Positions 18,424 to 27,646 of a stretch of 64,000 nucleotides of DNA are shown piece by piece. The notes below the pieces were generated by a model. The model was not told where the DNA came from. It was given only the letters and a program-made list of their open reading frames with translations, and did no database searches. Position 1 is the stretch's first letter; each line of letters starts with the position of its first letter. The DNA lies in NCBI GenBank assembly GCA_963675055.2, contig CAXXJE010000001.1, forward strand, positions 248,001 through 312,000, in the 5' to 3' direction. This stretch comes from PGYT01 sp963675055. GTDB taxonomy: Bacteria > Bacteroidota > Ignavibacteria > Ignavibacteriales > Melioribacteraceae. The position numbers and the translations under genes were made by a program.

Positions 18424-19104
18424 TCACGGAATCAACTTATAACCGACTTTATGAAAGGTAATAATGTGTTCCGGTGACGAAACATCTATCTCAATTTTTT
18501 GCCGCAGCCTTGAAATAAAATTATCTATTGTTCTGGGCGTGACAACCTCATTTTCACCCCAAACTTTATCAAGCAGTTCATCCCTGCTTACAGTAAGGTT
18601 TTTATGATGCCACAGATATTTCAGTATTTCCATTTCCCTGTAGGTCATTGGCACTTTTTCGTTATCAACTTCCGCTGAACAGGCAGCGAAGTTAACACTC
18701 AACTGACCGATTTCAAGAGTTTCCGGTTTTATTTTATCCTCGTTGTGTGTACGGCGAAGTATAACCTTGATACGAGTTAGCAGTTCCCTCAGACTAAAAG
18801 GTTTTGTAATATAATCGTCGGCTCCAAGTTCCAGACCTAAAACTTTATCTATCTCCTCGCCTTTTGCAGTTAGCATAATTATAGGAACCATTATGTCATT
18901 TTCTCTAACCTTTTTACACACATCGAATCCGTTCATTTTCGGCATCATTACATCGAGAATAACAACATCATAGTTGCCGGAGAGAATTTTATTCAGCCCC
19001 TCTTCACCATCGGCGGCTTCGTCAACTTCGTATTCTTCAAACTGAAGATTTTTTACAAGTCCCATCCTCATTTGGGGTTCGTCTTCAACTACTAAAATTC
19101 TCAT
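18424..19104 (-). CDS. OmpR/PhoB-family response regulator
   Basis: A 226-residue response regulator. The receiver domain (1-118) has the acidic pair EDE at 7-9, phospho-acceptor Asp51 in VVILDVMMPKMNG, a T/S in MLTAKG and Lys in YITKPFSLREL. The C-terminal winged helix (about 130-226) has YREMEILKYLWHHKN, SRDELLDKVWG and the recognition-helix region TIDNFISRLRQKI. It is preceded by the histidine kinase gene with an 18-bp gap, so the two are co-transcribed with the kinase first. The stimulus is unknown. TGTCAC-type repeats around the operon are possible binding sites. Confidence 0.93.
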   Translation of the reverse strand: MRILVVEDEPQMRMGLVKNLQFEEYEVDEAADGEEGLNKILSGNYDVVILDVMMPKMNGFDVCKKVRENDIMVPIIMLTAKGEEIDKVLGLELGADDYITKPFSLRELLTRIKVILRRTHNEDKIKPETLEIGQLSVNFAACSAEVDNEKVPMTYREMEILKYLWHHKNLTVSRDELLDKVWGENEVVTPRTIDNFISRLRQKIEIDVSSPEHIITFHKVGYKLIP

Positions 19105-19122
19105 TTTATTCTCCTGTTTTAA

Positions 19123-20697
19123 TTATCCGGCCGCAAGCGGTATTTCAATCCTGAAAGTACTGCCTTCGTTGACATTGCTCCTGATACTAATTTTACCGTT
19201 GTGCGCGTCTACAATATGTTTAACAAGCGATAATCCCAGTCCGCTGCCGCTAGTGGATGCTGTCAGACTGTTTTCAACTCGGTAAAACTTATCAAAGATT
19301 TTCGACTGCATATTCTCGGGAATCCCGATACCTTTATCAGTAACCTCCACGAACGCAAAACCGTTTTCGGTACCGGTTGAAATTTTTATAACCTTATCAT
19401 CCCTGCTGTATTTCATGGCATTATCCAGCAGATTTACAAGGGACTCAGCAAGTGCATCGCTGTCGGCCAATACACTCAGTTGTTCACTGTCAATTTCAGA
19501 CTCAAGCTCAAATCCTTTATTATGCAAATGGTACTTATAGAAATTCTGTATGTCGCAAACAACCTTATTCAGATCCGCTTTTTTCAGTGAATATCTTTTT
19601 TCATCGGCATCAATTTTAGAGAAGTCGAGTATACGATTGATAAGGAGTGTCAGCCTTTCACTTTCATTACGAATAATATTGCAATATTCTTTCACTTCCT
19701 CATCACCGGTAGTTCTGCCAAGTTCAATAGTCTCGGCAAACATACGAATCAGCGCAAGGGGCGTTCTGAGTTCATGCGAAACATTCGAGACGAAGCCGGT
19801 TTTCATTTTTGCCAGTTCTATCTCGCGGTTAATATTTCTAAACAGGTAAAATCCGGTAGACAGCAGGATTACCGTTAACACCGCGATAAGCAAGAGACTC
19901 CTTTTGAATCTGTTAGCAGCCATATTCTCGAACCTGTCGTCTTGAAGCGCTATACCGATATAATAGTCGGGCAGAAGCCATACTCGTTTATTTAATTCCG
20001 CTTTATAATTATCAACTGTGTCTGTGGAAAAGACAGGCTGGTCATTCCCGTTTTTAAATAGTGCAATAACAAACTCTTCTCTAGACAATTCGAGAAAACT
20101 TGGGCTAATAATATTCTCAATGAAAGAATTAATATCCAGCAGCACGCCCGCTACAATGTATTCGTTATCCTGTTTAACAGCATGAAGTAGCAGCAGATCA
20201 TTGCGAAGTGTATCTCCCTCGGTCCTAACCGGCGTAAATTTCCGGTACCCTGAGGCTTGCTTATTTACAATTCCGGTAATTAGATCAACATTGGACAGAA
20301 GCGCATTAGTAATTTTATCTTTTGGGACATCCGAATGGTGTTTGGGCATGTAAAATTCCGGACTGATTTTCCCAACTCCAGTTATAACAACTGATTTGAT
20401 AAAAACATAGCTCACAAGAAATTCATTTATTCCTTCAACTATACTCCCGCCTCTGGCCGTAATTATCTGGTCAAGTTTGTTAGACCAATCAGTAGCCGCA
20501 TCCCAGGTATTATTATTTACAGAACGAAGAACCAGATTCATTTGACGCTGAAAAACCTCTTCAACAATTTCTTCGTTCTCGCTTAACGCCGTTATTTCAT
20601 ACGTCGTATAAATAATAAGAGGCAGTAGAACGATCAATCCAAGTACTATTACTATTTTCTTTTGTACCAAGTTTTCTCCATAACGCGGAAGTATCAA
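19123..20697 (-). CDS. Membrane sensor histidine kinase
   Basis: A 524-residue sensor kinase. Transmembrane helix 1 is at about 14-30 (IVIVLGLIVLLPLII), a long extracytoplasmic sensor domain covers 35-265, and helix 2 is at about 267-287. Dimerisation and phospho-acceptor domain: His308 in NVSHELRTPL. The ATPase domain shows the N box (LVNLLDNAMKYS), the G1 motif VTDKGIGIPE and the G2 motif GSGLGLSLVKHIV. The partner regulator follows 18 bp downstream. There is no PAS or HAMP domain in the cytosolic part, so the signal is probably sensed in the periplasm. Confidence 0.93.
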   Translation of the reverse strand: MILPRYGENLVQKKIVIVLGLIVLLPLIIYTTYEITALSENEEIVEEVFQRQMNLVLRSVNNNTWDAATDWSNKLDQIITARGGSIVEGINEFLVSYVFIKSVVITGVGKISPEFYMPKHHSDVPKDKITNALLSNVDLITGIVNKQASGYRKFTPVRTEGDTLRNDLLLLHAVKQDNEYIVAGVLLDINSFIENIISPSFLELSREEFVIALFKNGNDQPVFSTDTVDNYKAELNKRVWLLPDYYIGIALQDDRFENMAANRFKRSLLLIAVLTVILLSTGFYLFRNINREIELAKMKTGFVSNVSHELRTPLALIRMFAETIELGRTTGDEEVKEYCNIIRNESERLTLLINRILDFSKIDADEKRYSLKKADLNKVVCDIQNFYKYHLHNKGFELESEIDSEQLSVLADSDALAESLVNLLDNAMKYSRDDKVIKISTGTENGFAFVEVTDKGIGIPENMQSKIFDKFYRVENSLTASTSGSGLGLSLVKHIVDAHNGKISIRSNVNEGSTFRIEIPLAAG

Positions 20698-20905
20698 ATA
20701 TCAGCATAAAAATAATCAGGAATGAGCAAAATTTAAATGTCTGTGACAAAAAATGACAACTCATTTTTAGCCGAGAATGAGAGATATTACATGGCTCGAA
20801 GCATGGAATAAAGCAGTTTAGATTTTCTTGGTTTCAAAAAATAATTTTTTCTATTTTGTGCCGGGAACCCGAACTACAAATCCAACACAAACTAAAGGTA
20901 TAATT

Positions 20906-21331
20906 ATGGATGATTTCAACGATATTAAAATCGAATCCGGCGATCTTTCATCAGAGGAATCCCCTTCTCAGAAATCTTTGGGAGGCTTCGGACATATATT
21001 TATTAAAATGACCTCGGACATGAAGTTCGTGGGAATTTTCACAATAATTTACGGCGCTCTTAGTTGTTTATCAATAATAGGTGCGGTGATCGGAATTCCA
21101 ATAATAATAGCAGGTCTAAGGCTGCGTGAGGCGGCAGATGAGTACCAATTATTTCAAAGTACTAGCAACAACCAGGCGTTACGCCGTGCGTTCGAAAAAC
21201 AGCAGCGGTATTTCGGTATACAAAAAATCCTAATTATCATCGGGCTGGTTATGTCCGTTCTCGGAATTCTGGCCGTTATATTTTTGAATGTGTTCTTAAT
21301 TAGCAGTATGTCGGGATATGATAATTTCTAG
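20906..21331 (+). CDS. DUF5362 family membrane protein
   Basis: A 141-residue protein if started at ATG 20906 (MDDFNDIKIE), which has AAAGG 7 nt upstream; an upstream TTG start would add 26 residues of unlikely composition. Two hydrophobic hairpins are visible: FTIIYGALSCLSIIGAVIGIPIIIAGL and ILIIIGLVMSVLGILAVIFLNVF. Between them lies the conserved LREAADEYQLF...RAFEKQQRYFGIQK segment typical of DUF5362 proteins in Bacteroidota. Function is not established. It stands alone between the divergent kinase gene and a convergent glycosyltransferase gene. Confidence 0.75.
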   Translation: MDDFNDIKIESGDLSSEESPSQKSLGGFGHIFIKMTSDMKFVGIFTIIYGALSCLSIIGAVIGIPIIIAGLRLREAADEYQLFQSTSNNQALRRAFEKQQRYFGIQKILIIIGLVMSVLGILAVIFLNVFLISSMSGYDNF

Positions 21332-21356
21332 AGGAATCCCGAAGGATATGCGGAAG

Positions 21357-22010
21357 TTACCTGCGGATATCATGAATGTTTTTTGTAATGCTGTTCTGTG
21401 ATTCACGATGATATACGTACGTTGGGAAATCCACTTTCATTACAGTAAATAAATCCTTACACCTTTCATACAGGTCGGATTCGCCGCTGTAGGGAAGATT
21501 TCTGAATCCGCCGACCTCCTCAAATACCGTTCGTCTACCGAAAAGCGTTCCCCCGATTATGCACTCACTCAAATGAATTTTCTTCGAAAGATCGTTTTTA
21601 TCATACACATATTCATCCCCGATAATCTCCGTGCCGCCGTGAATCAAATCGACCCCGGGATTCTCCTGCATAAAACTCATTCGCAGTTCAATGTGATCAG
21701 GTTTATATTCATCATCACTTCCCAGAAAAGTTATGTATTTACCCGCAGAAATTTGTATGCCGGCATTCATCGAAAGAGTGACTCCCCTGTTCGAATGGTA
21801 CATATACCTGATATTCGAATGCCTTGTATTGAACGGTTCAATCACGATTCGGGTATTATCGCTGCTTCCGTCATCAACAATTATAAGCTCCAAGTCCTGA
21901 AAGTTTTGTTTTAAAACAGAATGAATAGCTCTGACCAGTAACTCCGCTCTGTTAAATGCAGGCAGAATAACAGAAACCTCCGGCTTGCACTTTTTATATA
22001 CCTGTATCAA
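21357..22010 (-). CDS. Family 2 glycosyltransferase
   Basis: A 217-residue GT-A glycosyltransferase. The nucleotide-sugar site is visible in VSVILPAFNRAELL, IIVDDGSSDNT and the DxD-like FLGSDDEYKP motif, with the acceptor-side region FGRRTVFEEVGGFRNLPYSGESDLYERC. There is no membrane segment, so it works in the cytosol or peripherally on the membrane. The start is a TTG with a distant GGAG; no ATG or GTG is available before the conserved core. Probably acts on cell-surface glycans; acceptor and donor unknown. Confidence 0.88.
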   Translation of the reverse strand: MIQVYKKCKPEVSVILPAFNRAELLVRAIHSVLKQNFQDLELIIVDDGSSDNTRIVIEPFNTRHSNIRYMYHSNRGVTLSMNAGIQISAGKYITFLGSDDEYKPDHIELRMSFMQENPGVDLIHGGTEIIGDEYVYDKNDLSKKIHLSECIIGGTLFGRRTVFEEVGGFRNLPYSGESDLYERCKDLFTVMKVDFPTYVYHRESQNSITKNIHDIRR

Positions 22011-22296
22011 TTATTAATTTTTCTCCAATTAGTTACTTAAACTACCGGCAGAATAATATGAATTCGAAAAAATTCATATCCTTCCCGGAATAGTAATAAA
22101 TCTCCGCTAAAATAGACACGACAGCTTTTATTAATCCCTCCGAAAAATATCAACTTTTTTAAGAATAATCTGAAACAATTATGTATGTGGATATTGTATA
22201 ATTGATTTGTAAATTGCTTGCTTAAATATTGTATTTGTCGAAATTCCGCAATCTATTGAGTAGAAAACGTAAATTTTAAATAATTCAACAGATAGG

Positions 22297-22518
22297 ATGA
22301 GTTTTAGAGATCAAAAAAAGTACATTGACGCTCTCAAAAGATATGAACGAAAAATGGATGGACGTGAGCGTGACGACTTCAAAATGTATCTTAAAAGACA
22401 TAAAGACGAAGAGGATCTTGACAAGCTTTCTATGGAGCGGCTTCATAGTCTTTATGAGAAATACCACCTGAACCGGGAAAAGAAGAATTTCGACCACTTT
22501 TTTAAGAAAGACCAATAA
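22297..22518 (+). CDS. Small charged helical protein
   Basis: A 73-residue, highly charged protein (DQKKYIDALKRYERKMDGRERDD...) that is probably one or two alpha-helices or a coiled coil; no family recognised. A GATAGG element abuts the ATG. It lies 39 bp upstream of the DUF2723 gene on the same strand, so it is probably co-transcribed. The reading frame is clean and the composition is similar to neighbouring genes. The 286 bp upstream of it hold no other gene that I can support. Confidence 0.55.
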   Translation: MSFRDQKKYIDALKRYERKMDGRERDDFKMYLKRHKDEEDLDKLSMERLHSLYEKYHLNREKKNFDHFFKKDQ

Positions 22519-22557
22519 TAATCCAGTCATGTTTTTATTTGCATTATCGAGGAATAA

Positions 22558-25446
22558 ATGAATCAAAAGAATTTGCACAGGGGAATAGGTGCGGCTGTAT
22601 TCATTCTAGCGGCGCTGGTATATTTTTTAACAGTTCAGCCTTCGGTATCATTTTGGGACTGCGGTGAGTTTATTGCTTCCGCCAATCTTCTGCAGGTACC
22701 TCACCCTCCGGGAACTCCTTTCTTCCTGATTCTCGGACGACTATTCGCGATGATCCCGTTTGCGGAGAACATTGCATTCAGAGTGAATACAATGTCGGTA
22801 CTGTCAAGTGCCTTCACTGTACTTTTTTTATATCTGATTGCAGTTAGATTAATTGATAATATTAAAAAAGGCGGCCATGACGGACTGCTCGATAATCTGG
22901 GCACATACATTGCCGCTGCGATAGGTGCTCTGTCACTCGCTTTTGCCGATACATTCTGGTTCAATGCCGTTGAAGCTGAAGTTTATGCAATGTCAACATT
23001 CTTTATCGCATTCGTAACATGGTTGATGCTTGTATGGCATGATAAAGCAGATGAACCGGATAATGAAAAGTATCTTATCATGATAGCTTACCTGATTGGC
23101 ATTTCAACCGGAGTTCACCTTATGTCGGTACTTGCAATCGTACCGATTGTAATGACTATCATGTTCAGGAAATATATAACTGACGAATCAGTACTTAAGC
23201 ATACTGGTATTCTTTTTGTAATTCATGCAGCAATTGTAATTTTAATAGCAGTAATCATATGGGGAAACGCGACCGGATCGCAGTCACCCTACCCTGAAGA
23301 ATATAAAGAATTCGACAAACGCTTCCTGATGTTCGTCGGCGTGGCATCGCTAATATTTATGGGCGCTTTCTGGAAAAAGATTTTCAGAAAGAATTCCTTC
23401 TATCTACCTATTGTACTCGGTGGAATTGCTCTGTTTGCAGTATATCCCGGCTTCGTGAAATATGTTCCTGAAATCGTATTAGCCGTAAGCGGTAATTCAT
23501 ACGCCTTCAATATTATAACTGCGCTCGTCATTCTTGCCGCTCTAATCGGATTTACTATCTGGGCGAATAAAAAGGACAAACAGACCGTTCAGCTTGTATT
23601 TAAAAGTATCCTATTCGCATTCATAGGTTATTCATCCTACGCAATGATTTTAATACGATCAAACCAGGATACACCAATTAACCTGAATAGTCCGAAAACA
23701 ATGGACGAACTTTATTCTTATGTAAACAGAGAACAGTATGGTGATTTCCCTACATTTAAGAGACGATATTCCAATGAAGCTCACCAGCAGGGAATTTATA
23801 CGAACTATTCAAGCGACCTGGAATTCTTCTGGAAGTACCAGATGAATCATATGTTCAACAGGTACTGGCTGTGGAATTATGTGGGACGTGATTCAACAGT
23901 TCAGGATTCCGGCATAGATATTAGTAAGTTCCTTGCAATTCCATTCCTGATCGGATTGTTCGGTGCATTCTATCATTTCCGGCGGGACTGGAAAATGGCA
24001 TCGATATTTATGGTTATGTTTATTTTTCTCGGGTACCTTACGGTATTTTACCAGAATCAGCAGCAGCCGCAGCCGAGGGAACGAGATTATTTCTATGTTG
24101 GTGCGTTTTTCGTCTTCTCGATTTGGATCGCAATCGGGATTAGAGGAATACTTGATATTATAAAAGAGCAATTCAAAGATTCGAGTCTTATGAAACCGGT
24201 GTTTAGCGGCTCAATGGTAGTAGGATTTATTGCTATCCCCGTCTTAATGCTTTCAAGTAATTATTTTGAACATGACAGATCAAGGAATTATGTTCCATGG
24301 GATTATTCCTATAACATGTTGCAGAGTGTTGCGGAAAACGCGATACTATTTACAAACGGTGACAACGATACATTCCCTCTTTGGTATCTGCAGGATGTTG
24401 AAGGTGTAAGACAGGATGTTCGAATTGCTAATCTTAGTCTGCTTAATACACCATGGTATATTAAACAATTAAAGAACACATCACCGCACGGTGCTCTTCC
24501 GGTTAACATGAATTTATCAAACAGTCAGATAGACCGGATGCAGCCTTCGAAGTGGGATCCTAAGACAATGTATATACCGACTTCCGAGGAAGACTATAAG
24601 AAATTCGGTGTAACGGATACATCCATTATTAATAAAGGCGATGTCACCTGGCTAATGAACAATACTACAAGTTACGGCAACTATAAAGTTGTTCGTGTGC
24701 AGGACCTGGCAGTACTTGATATTGTTCAGTCCAATACCTGGGACAGACCTATATATTTTGCGGTTACCTGTACCGACAACAGTAAAATCGGCTTGAATGA
24801 TTATCTTGAAATGGAAGGACTGGCATTCAGGCTTGTTCCTGCAAAGCGTAATGATGAATACTATTACATTAATGAAGATATCATGCGTAAGCAGCTTCTC
24901 GACGAGCCTGAGGGTTACTCTAATGATTATCAGCCCGGATTTAAATTCCGGGGTTTGAACGACGCAAGCATTTTTATGGATGAAAATCACCAGAGGCTGT
25001 TTACTAACTATAGAAATTCATTTATAAGACTGGCATTGTACTACTTGTATGAAACAGGTGAGAAGGAGAAGGTTGTTGAGACACTCGATAAGATGGAAGA
25101 AAAACTTCCTATGGAAATAGCTCCGATTGAGTATTACATATTAAGCAATATTGCCGAGATATATAATTCGGCAGGAGACAGAGCAAAATACCTTGAACTG
25201 ACTAAGAAAGTTGAGGAAGAGGCTCTTGCTGAAATCGAATTGAATCCTTACAATTATACATCTCAGCCGAATCCATATTTCGTACTGCTTGATATCTATA
25301 AAAGGCAGAATGAATACAATAAACTCATTGAATTGCTCAAACGGTTGCGAAGTCTTACCGGCGACCAAAGTATTACGACAGCAATTCAGCAATATGAAAA
25401 ACTCGCAAAGCAGCAGGATACACTTGAAGTGAAAGAACCTGAATAG
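22558..25446 (+). CDS. DUF2723 membrane protein (GT-C-like, possible O-mannosyltransferase type)
   Basis: A 962-residue polytopic membrane protein of the DUF2723 family. The N-terminal signature includes FWDCGEFIASA and HPPGTPFFLILGR, with the acidic residues in the first periplasmic loop that GT-C glycosyltransferases use for catalysis; about ten transmembrane helices follow (to residue about 580). The soluble C-terminal part (FTNGDNDTFPLWYLQ onward) ends in TPR-like helices (EKVVETLDKMEEKL). Family members are thought to glycosylate secreted proteins or lipids with a polyprenyl-linked sugar, which fits the adjacent glycosyltransferases. A strong terminator follows. Confidence 0.88.
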   Translation: MNQKNLHRGIGAAVFILAALVYFLTVQPSVSFWDCGEFIASANLLQVPHPPGTPFFLILGRLFAMIPFAENIAFRVNTMSVLSSAFTVLFLYLIAVRLIDNIKKGGHDGLLDNLGTYIAAAIGALSLAFADTFWFNAVEAEVYAMSTFFIAFVTWLMLVWHDKADEPDNEKYLIMIAYLIGISTGVHLMSVLAIVPIVMTIMFRKYITDESVLKHTGILFVIHAAIVILIAVIIWGNATGSQSPYPEEYKEFDKRFLMFVGVASLIFMGAFWKKIFRKNSFYLPIVLGGIALFAVYPGFVKYVPEIVLAVSGNSYAFNIITALVILAALIGFTIWANKKDKQTVQLVFKSILFAFIGYSSYAMILIRSNQDTPINLNSPKTMDELYSYVNREQYGDFPTFKRRYSNEAHQQGIYTNYSSDLEFFWKYQMNHMFNRYWLWNYVGRDSTVQDSGIDISKFLAIPFLIGLFGAFYHFRRDWKMASIFMVMFIFLGYLTVFYQNQQQPQPRERDYFYVGAFFVFSIWIAIGIRGILDIIKEQFKDSSLMKPVFSGSMVVGFIAIPVLMLSSNYFEHDRSRNYVPWDYSYNMLQSVAENAILFTNGDNDTFPLWYLQDVEGVRQDVRIANLSLLNTPWYIKQLKNTSPHGALPVNMNLSNSQIDRMQPSKWDPKTMYIPTSEEDYKKFGVTDTSIINKGDVTWLMNNTTSYGNYKVVRVQDLAVLDIVQSNTWDRPIYFAVTCTDNSKIGLNDYLEMEGLAFRLVPAKRNDEYYYINEDIMRKQLLDEPEGYSNDYQPGFKFRGLNDASIFMDENHQRLFTNYRNSFIRLALYYLYETGEKEKVVETLDKMEEKLPMEIAPIEYYILSNIAEIYNSAGDRAKYLELTKKVEEEALAEIELNPYNYTSQPNPYFVLLDIYKRQNEYNKLIELLKRLRSLTGDQSITTAIQQYEKLAKQQDTLEVKEPE

Positions 25447-25467
25447 AAAATAGAAATTATTCAAAAC

Positions 25468-25494
25468 AGAGCGCTGTTACGGCGCTCTTTTTTT
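25468..25494 (+). terminator. Rho-independent terminator after DUF2723 gene
   Basis: Stem AGAGCGC (25468-25474) with GCGCTCT (25482-25488), 7-nt loop, followed by a run of seven T. A textbook intrinsic terminator just before the family-9 glycosyltransferase gene. Confidence 0.88.
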
Positions 25495-25513
25495 ATGGAG
25501 TATTAAAGAAATT

Positions 25514-26569
25514 TTGAAAGTATTGATAATTGCATTATCCGGAATTGGCGATGCACTGATGTTTACCCCGGCTCTCAAATTGCTGAGGCAGGATTTCCCT
25601 GACGCACAAATTGATACACTGGTGATGTTCGGCGGAGCAAGAGATTTGTATGAGCGGTTGCCATATGTCGATAATGTTGTACACTTCAACTTTATGCGGG
25701 AAGGTTACCTCCCTTCACTTAAATTCGTTCTGTCTCTCAGGAAAAAATACGATGTTTCGTTTAATGTTTATCCTTCCAACAGGAAAGAATATAATGTTAT
25801 AAACTACCTGATTGGTGCGAAACAAAGACTCGGCGTAAGGTATCTCCGTTCGGATTTGAGCAACCTTGGCTTTCTCAATAATATGAGCATCAAAGAAGAT
25901 GATAGTCTTCACAATGTTGAGGAAAACAAAAAACTGGTTGAACTTCTCTCCGGTAAAACTCACAGCACAATCGGGAACCTGGATTTCCCGGTCTGTGAAG
26001 AGGATGAAGAATTCGCGGCAGTTTTCTTTAAGGATATTAAACCGGGAACGGATGATTTACTCGTTGGTTTTCATGCTGGATGCTCCGTGCTTAAGAATCA
26101 CATAAATCGTCGATGGGAACCAGATAAGTTTGCCGGACTTGCAAGAAAGCTAATCGATGACCATAACGCAAGAGTATTTGTTTTCGGCGGCCCGGATGAG
26201 CAGGATTTAAAATCCGGTATAGTTAATAAAATAAATTCCGACAAGGCTGTATCCGTCGCAACAAAAAATTTGGGACAGACAGCAGCGATAATGAAGCGAA
26301 TGAATATATTCGTTACGAACGACTCTAGTCTTATGCATGTCGCATCGGCACTTCAGTTATATACTGTTGTAATAATCGGGCCAACCAATACGAACTATAT
26401 TAGTCCCTGGCAGACTGAACATAGATTGGTTTCACTCAATCTCGATTGTGCTCCATGCTTTGTTTATTCGCCAAAGCCTCTTATCTGTACGAGGACAGAT
26501 AAAAAATATAAATGTGTGCGTGACCTGGAGATTGAAAAAGTTTACGAAGAAGTTAAACACTATTTATAA
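25514..26569 (+). CDS. Family 9 glycosyltransferase (heptosyltransferase-like)
   Basis: A 351-residue GT-B enzyme of the ADP-heptose:LPS heptosyltransferase family. The N-terminal glycine-rich strand ALSGIGDALMFTPAL and the C-terminal donor site (VFGGPDEQDL, NIFVTNDSSLMHVASAL, IIGPTN) are both present. It should transfer a heptose or related sugar to lipid A core or to another surface glycan at the cytosolic face. The start is TTG; no ATG occurs before the conserved core. The last 17 nt overlap the convergent LOG-family gene. Confidence 0.9.
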   Translation: MKVLIIALSGIGDALMFTPALKLLRQDFPDAQIDTLVMFGGARDLYERLPYVDNVVHFNFMREGYLPSLKFVLSLRKKYDVSFNVYPSNRKEYNVINYLIGAKQRLGVRYLRSDLSNLGFLNNMSIKEDDSLHNVEENKKLVELLSGKTHSTIGNLDFPVCEEDEEFAAVFFKDIKPGTDDLLVGFHAGCSVLKNHINRRWEPDKFAGLARKLIDDHNARVFVFGGPDEQDLKSGIVNKINSDKAVSVATKNLGQTAAIMKRMNIFVTNDSSLMHVASALQLYTVVIIGPTNTNYISPWQTEHRLVSLNLDCAPCFVYSPKPLICTRTDKKYKCVRDLEIEKVYEEVKHYL

Positions 26570-27077
26570 TATATTCTGCACAGTTTTCAATCGTTCGAAA
26601 TAAACTCACAAGGTTCTGTTCCCTGTTCTCAAAAAGCATCCGCTCATCAATCAGTTTTACAAGAGGTTCCCACATTTCTCCTTCACATGCCACCGGTTTG
26701 CGATCCAGCAGATTCTTATTCATATATTCCCAGACAACAGATAGTTCAAGTAGTGTTCCGGTACCCCCTTTCAACACAATATATGCATCGCCGATATCTA
26801 CCAAGCGACTGATTCTTTCAAATAAAGTATCGCATACAATCTCTTCCGTCAGGTAGGAACTAGGTACGGATTTAAATGAATTTACCGTTACACCCAAAGC
26901 TTTTTGCCCTGCTTCCACTACTCCTTTAGAAACAGCATCCATTATTCCATGGTAGCCGCCGGTACAAACGGACAAGCCGGCTTCTCCCAGCATTCGTCCA
27001 AGTTTATATGCTGTTTCATATTCCTCTTCGCCCGGCTTTGGCTGAGAACTTCCGAATACTGTAATTATTTTTCCCAT
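26553..27077 (-). CDS. LOG/SLOG family protein
   Basis: A 174-residue Rossmann-like protein of the LOG (TIGR00725/TIGR00730) group, with GSSQP at the N-terminus, VCTGGYHGIMDAVSKG, and the GGTGTLLELSVVWEYMNK motif. The usual proline before the first glycine pair is lysine here (VLKGGTGTLLE). Plant-type LOG proteins hydrolyse nucleotide 5-prime-monophosphates of cytokinins; bacterial homologues may act on AMP or as nucleotide sensors. The gene begins 1 bp after the yjbQ-like gene, so the two are coupled. Confidence 0.85.
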   Translation of the reverse strand: MGKIITVFGSSQPKPGEEEYETAYKLGRMLGEAGLSVCTGGYHGIMDAVSKGVVEAGQKALGVTVNSFKSVPSSYLTEEIVCDTLFERISRLVDIGDAYIVLKGGTGTLLELSVVWEYMNKNLLDRKPVACEGEMWEPLVKLIDERMLFENREQNLVSLFRTIENCAEYIINSV

Positions 27078-27078
27078 A

Positions 27079-27498
27079 TCATTTACCCGTTAATTGAACA
27101 ACAACATTCCTGTTCCTGGAGCGGTTATCGAAATCCACCAATATTATCTGCTGCCATGTTCCCAGGAGCATTTTACTTCCGGCAAACGGAACTGTAAAAG
27201 AGGCACCCTGAAGCGCCGCCCGCACATGAGAGAATCCGTTACCATCGTGCCAGGTTTCATCATGTTTGTAGCTTACATCGGAAGGGATTATCTTCTCAAA
27301 GAATCTTGGGTAATCCTGAAGCAGTCCCGGTTCGTATTCGATCGTTGTAATCCCAGCAGTAGCTCCGGGCACAAAAACCAGCGCAGAGCCTTCGCTCATC
27401 TCTGATTCACGAATGATTGAATCGACCTGTCCGGTTATATCAATAATATCTGTAAAGCCTTTGGTGCCAACCGGGAAGTTGAATGTTTTTATATCCAT
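27079..27498 (-). CDS. yjbQ: YjbQ family protein (secondary thiamine-phosphate synthase-like)
   Basis: A 139-residue UPF0047/COG0432 protein. It has the conserved PGATAGITTIEYEPGL strand, WHDGNGFSHVRAALQGASFTVPF with its metal-site histidines, and the C-terminal GTWQQIILVDFDNRSRNR. Family members show weak thiamine-phosphate synthase activity in E. coli, but the physiological role is unsettled. It precedes the LOG-family gene by 1 bp. The length is complete for the family. Confidence 0.9.
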   Translation of the reverse strand: MDIKTFNFPVGTKGFTDIIDITGQVDSIIRESEMSEGSALVFVPGATAGITTIEYEPGLLQDYPRFFEKIIPSDVSYKHDETWHDGNGFSHVRAALQGASFTVPFAGSKMLLGTWQQIILVDFDNRSRNRNVVVQLTGK

Positions 27499-27646
27499 TT
27501 TTCACCCATAATTATTCGTTAATCGCAAAGATAATTGAAGTTTTATTCAGCTCAAAAAGAGGGATTAATTTCGCTTCAAAGTCTTGCTTTATTTTGATAA
27601 CTTTCGCGATCATTTTCATAAAAATAATTAATAAGGAGTATGCCGT

